From positions 121,242,817 to 121,304,816 of the forward strand of contig CM043958.1 of the NCBI GenBank assembly GCA_014529385.2: 62,000 nt of DNA, read 5' to 3'. The position numbers were made by a program, and so were the translations under genes. Positions 54,159-62,000 of the stretch are shown piece by piece; positions within the stretch are counted from its first letter, which is position 1; the number at the start of each line of letters is the position of its first letter. A model generated the notes under the pieces. It searched no databases, was not told the origin of the DNA, and was given only the letters and a program-made list of their open reading frames with translations. The DNA is from Adiantum capillus-veneris (lineage: Eukaryota > Streptophyta > Polypodiopsida > Polypodiales > Pteridaceae).

Positions 54159-54432
54159 TTCGCAATTCCATGTACACATATTCACCCTCCACTTGATCAT
54201 TTTCTTGAGTATTCTTTCATTCATACCACACATTCAAGGGTAGCACTAGTCGCTAGGTACCTCTGGATGTATTCCGGCTCATAGCTTAAACTCCATGCTA
54301 GGTCGGGTGCTAAGAACTCCTCCCATATGCAAACACTTTCCCAACTCTGATGTATATTGAAATTGTATATAAGTGTAAATTGTATAGTTTTCACATAGAC
54401 GCCAGAGAAAGGGTATTTTCTCACCTAGTATC
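53890..54432 (+). repeat. LTR-like segment B with internal (CT)n, followed by a primer-site-like sequence
   Basis: Homologous over its length to 47671-48198, with a (CT)n at 54081-54154. It is preceded by the purine-rich GAGCAAAAGAGGA and followed by CCTAGTATCAGAGCC, which resembles the initiator tRNA-Met primer binding site. A partial copy of its last 220 bp plus the primer-site-like sequence is repeated in tandem at about 54531-54765. Confidence 0.65.
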
Positions 54433-54765
54433 AGAGCCTAAGTTTATAGGGATAGCTTGAAGTCTGATACTAGTCGAGTTACTCATGTATTATGTATGCA
54501 TCCGTGCATGCTGTTTGCAAAATAATATTCCATTCATACCACACATTCAAGGGTAGCACTAGTCGCTAGGTACCTCTGGATGTATTCCGGCTCATAGCTT
54601 AAACTCCATGCTAGGTCGGGTGCTAAGAACTCCTCCCATATGCAAACTCTTTCTCAACTCTAATGTATATTGAAATTGTATATAAGTGTAAATTGTATAG
54701 TTTTCACATAGACGCCAGAGAAAGGGTATTTTCTCACCTAGTATCAGAGCCTAAGGTTATAGGGA

Positions 54766-55102
54766 TAGCTTGAAGTCTGATACTAGTCGAGTTACTCATG
54801 TATTATGTATGCATTCGTGCATGCTGTTTGAAAAAGAATATTCTATTCACAATGCATTTATGAGTGGCATTGATTGGTGGTACATGTTTGAATTGTCTTC
54901 TTGTGTGGAATTACGTTCCAAAAAATTGAATGAAGTGTCATGCAATTGTATTAAGGATCTTTGAATGTTTGTTTTGTAGTTAAACAATGGCTCCGTAAGT
55001 GATATCTAAATGCTTTAGCAAGGGGAGCAAAGTTATGGCCATAGCATTCAACAACATGGTGAACGATAACTGAGGGATGCAAGAATAATATTTTACCTTG
55101 AG
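54766..55102 (+). other. Leader-like DNA before the copia insertion
   Basis: Follows the second primer-site-like copy. The phrase AACAATGGCTCC near 54985 could be a gag start, but the frame is broken by stops. The DNA on the other side of the copia element (58636 onward) would join directly to it. Confidence 0.3.
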
Positions 55103-55107
55103 AATGG

Positions 55108-55291
55108 TGTTGGGGTAAAGCCCCATGTGGCCGGTTAGGTTAGGTGCCTGTCCACTACACTTATTCATTATGTACATAATAGAATAAGGGGGATCGCATG
55201 TAGAGAGTGAGTTTTAGCCCCTGCAAACACAAGGTCTCCTCTCTTCTCCATTGTTGCACACACTCACACACGCTCCCGCTCACACACTTCA
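55108..55291 (+). repeat. 5' LTR of the copia element
   Basis: Begins TGTTGGGGTAAAGCCCC and ends CACACTTCA. Matches 58447-58630. At 184 bp it is short for plant copia LTRs. Confidence 0.92.
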
Positions 55292-55293
55292 AC

Positions 55294-55305
55294 TGGTATC
55301 AGAGC
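55294..55305 (+). promoter_or_regulatory. Primer binding site for initiator tRNA-Met
   Basis: TGGTATCAGAGC two bases after the 5' LTR is complementary to the 3' end of plant initiator tRNA-Met, the usual primer for copia reverse transcription. Confidence 0.9.
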
Positions 55306-56731
55306 TCAGATGATTGGGAGCACCATTAGAGCTTAGCGGGGAGGCAGGAGGAGAAGTAGCAAAAACTACAGCACATTTTTGCAGATCTGTTTTGACCTAT
55401 CAAAACATCTTCATTCAAGCCAATTCCCCCCCATTCTAACCTATTTTTTGTCCTCTTCAACTTTACAGAAGAAATTTTTCTCAAAATCTTCAACAATTTT
55501 GAGATACGTCACTCGGACTGCCTGCACGTCTAGGGTACACAACTGCAGATTTTTATAGATCTATTTTGATCTGTAAAAAAGGCACATTTCAGGTCCATTC
55601 TTGTTATTCCCAATCGTTTTTGCAGGGTCTACAACTTTACAGAAGAAAGTTTCTACAAATTATGAACAGTTTGGGAGATATGGACTGATCGGCTGCGGGA
55701 TATTCGAAAAGTTGAAGATTACGTATGCCTATTGTGGTGATTTGCTACATTCGGAGAGCTCAGATTGAGCTTTGTCATTCTCTTGTTTTGCGTATTGATG
55801 TTTTGCCCTCAGTGAAGAGAGTGTGGGTTGAGATTTTCAACAAATTTATGCGCATACGTTGAGAACACTTTGTGGATGTATGCATTCTTGTGGACTATCA
55901 AGATTCGAGAGTGGATTCATCACAAGTTATGTGCATTGACTTGTGCGATTAAGCAGATTTCAAGAGTGTGGTGCATGGATTTGCAGAGAGTTTTGCAAAC
56001 ATTTTTAGCATGATTGAGAGCTGAATTTTAGTTGATTCGGATGCTCATTTCGTACACATTTGGTACATGTTTGATGCTCGTTTATATTGCCATGTGGATG
56101 CACATGATGTGTGCTTTTTGGCGGATGATATTCTTTGCCTTGCAATGGCATATGTGGGCTGATTTTCAATTGTTTTGAGCATCAATTTGTGCCATATTTT
56201 GATTGGTTTGCATCCAAGTTTATGCTAGTATATGCCTCGCTTGTAGAGTGCGGTCGATACACTTTGTGTTTTGGATTACAGGATTGTTTTCCAAGTTTAG
56301 GGAGTTAAGAATTTGGGACAACTCATGTATGCTTGAGTGCGGATTTTGCGCATGATTTGCTCATGGTTTTGAGCATGTTTATGGCATGTATGGTTATTAT
56401 GGTTAGATAGCCAAATACTGTCGAAACTCTGCTGGATTTTTCTTGTGAGTTTATTTGTTTATTCGCATGGTTTGCAATTGTGTTTTGATTGCATTTGGCA
56501 CTCAATGGTTGCTTTGCCATAGTGTTTTGGCATCGTACTGTGAAAGTGTTTGCTCACCACATTATGTCATTTAACATACATGTGGTAATCATTTGAGCGG
56601 TTTTGCTCACTTGTTTGTTACATTGATTGCCATATTTGTTGACACTTCTCTTAGTAGACAGCTTATGCCAGCTTATGTTGTATTTTGACAGTACTTGGTG
56701 TATGAGTTAGCCAGGCTTTGGCTATTGTCAG
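55306..56731 (+). other. Long leader of the copia element
   Basis: About 1.4 kb without a coding frame between the primer binding site and gag. That is long for a copia leader and may contain packaging signals or unrelated sequence. Confidence 0.5.
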
Positions 56732-57190
56732 TTGATCGATTTGTGCTTGGTCTTGTCACAGGCTAATGCCATGGATTTGGCATGTACATCATTGTCAGGG
56801 TTTGTGCTTTTCCATACAAAGTTTGATGGTTCAAATTTTGAGCATTGTAAAGCAGGTATGCATGATGCATTGAATCAATTGGGCCAAGTGTTGCCACTAC
56901 AAGGCATGGATGCTAAGCCAGAGTATATGACTGGCGATGAGTGGGAGAACTTAGATGAGCTTGCATGTTCAACGATCATGTTACACCTTGGTGAGTCTGT
57001 CTATCTCATTGGTTTGGATGCATGTACAGCTAGAGAGTTATGGCAAATATTGTGCAATGATTTTGGCATAGATAAGCCTAGAGAGATGCTTAGAGTCAAA
57101 GGACGATCTTGCAGACATAGAGATGTTGTGTGTTGGCATTGTGGTCATACAGGGCATGTATGTAGGCGTTGTTTTTGGCGGATGAGATAG
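56732..57190 (+). pseudogene. Copia gag fragment with zinc knuckle
   Basis: FHTKFDGSNFEHCKAGM and WENLDELACSTIMLHLGESV match plant copia gag, and CWHCGHTGHVCRRC is a CCHC zinc knuckle. The stretch between capsid and knuckle is much shorter than usual, and the frame stops directly after the knuckle, so it is a compressed gag. Confidence 0.8.
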
Positions 57191-57306
57191 CACAGGAGAC
57201 ACCACAAGAGGGATGCTATCACTTTGGTTGATGTGGGAGCAAATGTAGCGTATGTGGCTAGGCATGACAAAGATGTTGACTTTGCTTCCATGTTTACTCT
57301 TTTCTT

Positions 57307-57690
57307 ATGTCGATTTTGGACAACACATTACCTTCGCATTGGATACTAGATGTGAGTGCTAGATTTCACGTCACGTTGAGTTGTGAGTGGTTTAGCACAT
57401 ATGCTAGTGGTATGCTTGGACGTGTGTGTCTAGCTGATGGTTCAGTGCATGACATAGTTGGTGCAGAATATGTTAGACTATTGTTGCCGAGTGCTGCATC
57501 GTACGTGTTGCGAGATGTACGCCATGTGCCAGGTTTGACGTACAGCTTGATCTTTGTGAGTCAGTTACGAGATAGCGGATGCCAGGTAGTGCTAGATGAG
57601 CACAGTTTCAGATTGCATCATGGACAGCTAGTCATAGCGAGAGGTGCTAGTGTTGACACGATTCATGTGATACGAGTATGTCATGTATGA
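57307..57690 (+). pseudogene. Copia protease remnant
   Basis: WILDVSARFHVTLSCEWFST aligns with the copia protease start WxLDSGAS-HVT, and YVLRDVRHVPGLTYSLIFVS with its conserved end. The catalytic DSG has become DVS, so the protease is inactive. The frame ends in a stop where the GAG pre-integrase region should follow. Confidence 0.75.
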
Positions 57691-57850
57691 GGTGACACAG
57701 TCTTCGTGAGTATGCAGCCATGCAGAGAGACGAGGCATGTCTCCTTTGCGGATAGGTTGCATGATGCTCTAGTTTGTGAGCATGTTGAGCCAGTTGTGCA
57801 GACAGTCGTGCAAAAGGGAATGTCATTCGTGGATATGATGACAGATATGG

Positions 57851-58258
57851 ATGACTTCCATGATTCAATCATTCATGGATATGCTCAGGCCAGAGGCTGA
57901 TGTGTGTGAGTTAGAGCTAGGCATTGCTCTTACCACACAGGATTCAGGACAAACAGATGCTCTTGGTGCGCATGTGACATGCGATGGACACAAGGATGCA
58001 TTCCAGGGATTAGAGTTCGGGTGTCAAGGTGATTTCCATGAGTGGAGTTTTGAGCCATATTTGACTGAGATGGTCAGATTGGCAGATATTGCTAGGATTG
58101 CATCAGCATTTGGGAGTCTCATGTACAAGATATTGATCTTGAGACCCGAAATTGCATTTGCAATAGGTGATTTTGCAGTGCAAGAAGTTAGTCGTGCAGT
58201 GGCTGACATTGGCCTTGAGCATAGGGACACTTTGCAGCGTATAGTGAGATACCTGTAG
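57851..58258 (+). pseudogene. Copia RNase H-proximal remnant
   Basis: ARIASAFGSLMYKILILRPE with IAFAIG and HRDTLQRIVRYL match the conserved segment between reverse transcriptase and RNase H of copia (the usual SLMY...TRPDI...RILRYL). Everything between protease and this point, including integrase and the polymerase core, is missing. Confidence 0.75.
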
Positions 58259-58446
58259 GATGTGTGCGGCTTTGGTGAGGAATAAGGTGTTGATCTCTCT
58301 ATACTTCCTCTACAATTAGAGTTGGATACACACAGATTGAGTGAGCTAGTGGGCGTTGGCTGAGGTCATGCTTATGATGGCCTTGTACAAGTTTTGTACG
58401 GTTTTCTTTTCTCTCTCACGGCCACATTGGCCTTTACGTGGGAGGT

Positions 58447-58630
58447 TGTTGGGGTAAAGCCCCATGTGGCTGGTTAGGCCAGGTGCCCGTCCACTATACT
58501 TATTCATTATGTTTATAATAGAATAAGGGGGCTCACATGTGGAGAGTGAGTTTTAGCCCCTGCAAACACAAGGTCTCCTCTTCTCCTCTCTTCTCCATTG
58601 CTGCACACACGCTCCTACTCGCACACTTCA
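58447..58630 (+). repeat. 3' LTR of the copia element
   Basis: Matches 55108-55291 and is preceded by the purine-rich GTGGGAGG. It is followed by the AATGG target duplication. Confidence 0.92.
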
Positions 58631-58635
58631 AATGG

Positions 58636-59170
58636 GACCAAATTCTTTGCAACACAAGGAACCATGACTTGATGGAAGAGTGTTGAACGTAGTTACCTCA
58701 CTCAGAACCAAGAACCTTTCCGTCAATCCTTTATCTATATCGATGATAGCCCAAAGGGTTGGTTTGCCAACTTAGAATGTGGCTAGGCCGAGGAGATATG
58801 TACTATTACTTGGAAATGCACTCATAGATGCTTAGAATTGCCAAAGTTACTAAGAAATTAGCACTTGTTGCCATTATGGAAAAGGAAAGTCTGGAAGATA
58901 ACTATAGACCACACTATCGTATGAGAGGTCGAAGGGAATTTCCAGTAATGAGAGTTAAGAGGATATTTAGAGAGTTAGCTCCATGATATGCACAATATTG
59001 TAAACACCCATAAAAATAAATTTTTGATGAATAAAGAGCATAGACTCAATTTTGGTATCCTTGTGTACTAAGTTCTTTCTTTCAATGTTTGTTGGGGAGT
59101 TGAAGTGGTTCAAACTTTAAAGGAAACTAGAGATTATGTTGTTTCAAATCCTACGTAGAATGAGAATTGT
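58636..59170 (+). other. Continuation of the DNA interrupted by the copia element
   Basis: Broken frames such as KVTKKLALVAIMEKE and RMRGRREFPVMRVKR are visible but not recognised. This DNA leads into the second gypsy-related copy. Confidence 0.35.
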
Positions 59171-59173
59171 ATA

Positions 59174-61470
59174 TTGATGCCCAACCCAAACATCGAACCC
59201 AAGTACTTGTTAGGTACATGGTCAATCCACAGCTTTGGGTTAAGGAAAAGCTTTAGGAAGGCGACCAAAGTGCAAGGATATATTCTTTACATTAACCTAT
59301 GTTCACTTTTGGAAGTACCTAGCCGTGACATCATTCTTGGTAAGAAAGAACTCATGCTTAACCAAAGATATGGCTTCTGTGGGAAGTTCATATTCAGAGT
59401 CTGGAAGAAGTCAAAGAGTGACAATCAATTCTACTATGTACCTCAAGACTGGTTTAGTAAATTCTATGGCCATATTCTTAAGTAAAATCCTCACAATATC
59501 ATTATCACTTTTGATGAATATGAAAAGACAAGGTTGTTTGGAACTTTGCTCAGGAATCCTATGGTGATGAACCCAAGTAAATATTTATATAGACAAGGTG
59601 GTAATGAACGGCATGCTCATGTAAACTACATTTGTGCATTACCGTCGATAGATATCTCTCATGGGGAAGAATGGTATAAGGAAGAAGACATAAACTTAAG
59701 TGCTCAAGTAGAAATTTTTGAATTTTGAAACCGGAGGTGTGAGTTAATACAAGGGTAGAACTTGAATTATGGGATCCAAGAATTAGTTTATTGGACCTTA
59801 CGTATTTATAACTCAAAGAAGGATGTAACCTTTTATTATTTATAATTGAAATTTTTAATTTTGAGTTGATTTGAATAGTTTTAAGCTAGTAATCTTTTAG
59901 TTGTAACCTATGTTTTGTCAATTCTTGACTAACTTGAGTGATGGGGTGTGTGTGTGTGTAGATGACTAACATTTTACCTCATGGAATATGGGTAAACATA
60001 CTGTCATGGTTGATAGTCAAAGAGAGTCTATAGATGGGAGTTGAAGTACAACATCTCATCACTATCAGGTGAAATGTGGCAGAGAAGAAGAGGTTGATAT
60101 CCACAGACTATGAAGTACCAAATAATTCCAGGGCATGGTACCACTATGTTGTGAGGAATGCAGGGTTCAGACCACCTGAGCATAGAGAAACACCAGTGAA
60201 GAGTATCAAGTAAGTACAGTTCAAGATTGGAAAAGTAATCATTGTCACCAAATGGTTCTTGTACATCGACACCCACGAGCTTATCATGAGACCAATGAAG
60301 AATACATAGCAAGGGTTGTACTTTCTTGGGTCATGTGACAACAGGGTGTTTTGATGTCATAACCGACATAACATAAATATCTTATTCAATGTCTATGGCA
60401 GACATCATTGCTTGGTTGACTTTGTCAGCATACACCATACATATGGGTGGGAGACACCAGAAAAGTTTTCTAAGAATTATCCTCTCTTCATTGATCACTT
60501 CATTGTTAGGAATGCTACAATCCATAGCAACATGTAGACACCCGTGAACAGACCGCTCACTCATAGAAGAGTGGTATGGTTCTTTTTTTGCAAACGAGGG
60601 CATGTTCTTATCTACATTTCAAAACTTGGATGAAGGGAATACTCCAGAGGACATACTTGTAGAGTGGGACCACTATGATCTAGTAGTGGAAGGGTGCCAC
60701 AATGGTTATCATAAAGTACATTACGTTAGGACTATTAGAGAATATTGACATTCTTCAAAAGGAAGTACATTTTTGAACACCAAGAATTTATAGAAACTGA
60801 TTTGATTTACTCAACATTATTGTTCTCTTTCTTCCTTTCATCTCATACTCTCAATTAATAGATTTATTTTTTTTAAGTGGAATAGGATGTTTTGGACTAA
60901 GAGTGAACTTGAATCGATATATTACATTAGCTAATCATGCCTCATAGAGAATGCCAAGTGGCTACAAATGCCAATGTCCCAATTTCACCTCAACCGACAA
61001 TCATCGATTGAGACATTGATGCTATGCTTCATAAGTCTCAACATGGGAATTTTAACGGGAAAGAAAAAGATGTGGGCAAAGTTCTTGAGGATTGGTTTGA
61101 GCATATGGACAATTATTTTCATTTGGCTCATTTATCCCTAGAGAACAAATCCATTATTGCCAAATTCAAATTAGAGAAGACGGCCGAGCATTGGTCGTAA
61201 GATCATTGTAATGAAAACAACGTCAACCCAAATACGGCAACTTGGGATTATCTTAAGACTCGGCTAAAGAAAAACTATCAGAACAAGGTATATCATTCCG
61301 GTTGCATGAATTATTTTCTTGATTGTACTCCGGGAACCAAAGATCTAGAATCATACTATAAGCATTTCTTGACCCTAGTCAAGTATGCTCTAGGAGGGAT
61401 GACTCATGAGTAAAAGTGGCACAATTTGTGTCGGGTTTACACAATCCTATGAAGACTAGACTTCAAAGTC
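59174..61470 (+). mobile_element. Ty3/gypsy-related element, copy 2 (5' part)
   Basis: The extra upstream protein (FRVWKKSKSDNQFYYVPQDW, RQGGNERHAHVN) and the following gag start near 61021 (NFNGKEKDVGKVLEDWFEHM by its own frame) align with 5.2-7.6 kb. It has several stops, including TAA at 61198-61200 within gag. The element breaks off at about 61470, before protease, and is followed by a (GA)n tract. Confidence 0.75.
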
Positions 61471-61587
61471 TCTGCAAATGTTACAAGAGAGAAGGGAAGA
61501 GAGAGAGAAAGAGGGAGGGGGATGGCTAGTGAAATTTTTTAAAATAATAATTGAAAGGGAACCTCTCTTTTTCTTCTTCTATCTCTT

Positions 61588-61589
<2 letters not shown>

Positions 61590-61655
<66 letters not shown>
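61590..61655. repeat. (GA)n microsatellite
   Basis: Pure GA tract of about 66 bp. The DNA on to 62000 holds no recognisable gene. Confidence 0.95.
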
Positions 61656-61659
<4 letters not shown>

Positions 61660-62000
61660 CATGGACTTAGACGTGATACAGATTAGGGCTGGTCATCTAG
61701 TGTACTTTTCATGGCTAATACATGGTTAAATTATAATTAAGTTAAAGGTTGATTGTGCACTCAATGCATAAGAGATTAACACTAGTTTGGTAACCTAATA
61801 GGATATAAAAGTGTTTTTTCAAGGTTTTGGGAAAAAAACTATACTCTTGCTCAACCTTTCATTAATTCTCATGCTTACTTGACCTTAAACTTGAAAGGCA
61901 AATGTATATGGAAGAAATAAGTAATGGGTACCATTTGTTCATGCCAATCCTCCAAAGTTGATGTGTTGGTGCATTTCAAGGAAAAAAAATGACAAGGTCA

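Larger units (their letters stand above)
55108..58630 (+). mobile_element. Complete but internally deleted Ty1/copia LTR element
   Basis: Two LTRs of 184 bp (55108-55291 and 58447-58630), both TG...CA, flank an interior with a primer binding site, copia gag, protease remnant and the very end of the RNase H region. The element is bounded by the direct repeat AATGG at 55103-55107 and 58631-58635, a 5-bp target duplication. The LTRs differ at roughly a dozen positions plus small indels, so the insertion is not recent. Integrase, reverse transcriptase and most of RNase H are absent, so it depends on other elements to move. It inserted into older repeat DNA. Confidence 0.92.

Overview
All readings were made by eye from the bases and the translated frames; no database search was run. 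The window looks like nuclear DNA of a land plant: GT-AG introns in long genes, plant-type Ty3/gypsy and Ty1/copia retroelements, a primer binding site matching initiator tRNA-Met, and very many long (CT)n and (GT)n microsatellites. A seed-free plant such as a fern is my guess, weakly held. I see no rRNA, tRNA or CRISPR.

Layout. 0-2 kb: an unrecognised, broken minus-strand coding region. 5.1-11 kb: a degenerate Ty3/gypsy element with an extra open region upstream of gag; its relative lies at 59.2-61.5 kb. 12.1-14.8 kb (minus): two FCP1/NIF-type HAD phosphatase-like genes, one intact over three exons and one eroded. 15.7-19.2 kb (minus): a four-exon MULE-type transposase with a C-terminal SWIM zinc finger. 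19.2-21.9 kb: microsatellites, a strong hairpin and minisatellites. 21.9-26.0 kb (plus): a 14-exon gene with a ParB/Srx-like domain and a C-terminal fold resembling beta-type N4/N6 DNA methyltransferases. 27.5-27.9 kb (minus): a small intact unknown gene with a TATA box. 29.2-35.0 kb (minus): a second, diverged ParB-like plus methyltransferase-like gene. 30-41 kb: a minisatellite whose unit carries a palindrome centred on CTTAAG. 40.9-44.4 kb (plus): a DUF8039-like region followed by a DDE-type transposase of the DUF7869-like kind. 45-54.8 kb: non-coding repeats and LTR pieces. 55.1-58.6 kb: a complete but internally deleted copia element with 184-bp LTRs and target duplication AATGG.

The main observation is an arrangement seen twice: a ParB-like/methyltransferase-like fusion gene transcribed divergently from a transposase-like gene, with repeat-rich DNA between them (MULE-SWIM / gene 1, and gene 2 / DUF8039-DDE). 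This suggests large DNA transposons carrying a DNA-modification-like or DNA-binding module. Both methyltransferase-like domains have lost the canonical DPPY motif.

Most long genes are broken by a few lesions: nonsense codons that could each come from a C-to-T change, and one-base deletions, two of them in homopolymers. Splice phases stay consistent otherwise. This fits recent decay of methylated transposon genes, but base-calling errors in methylated, homopolymer-rich DNA would look alike.
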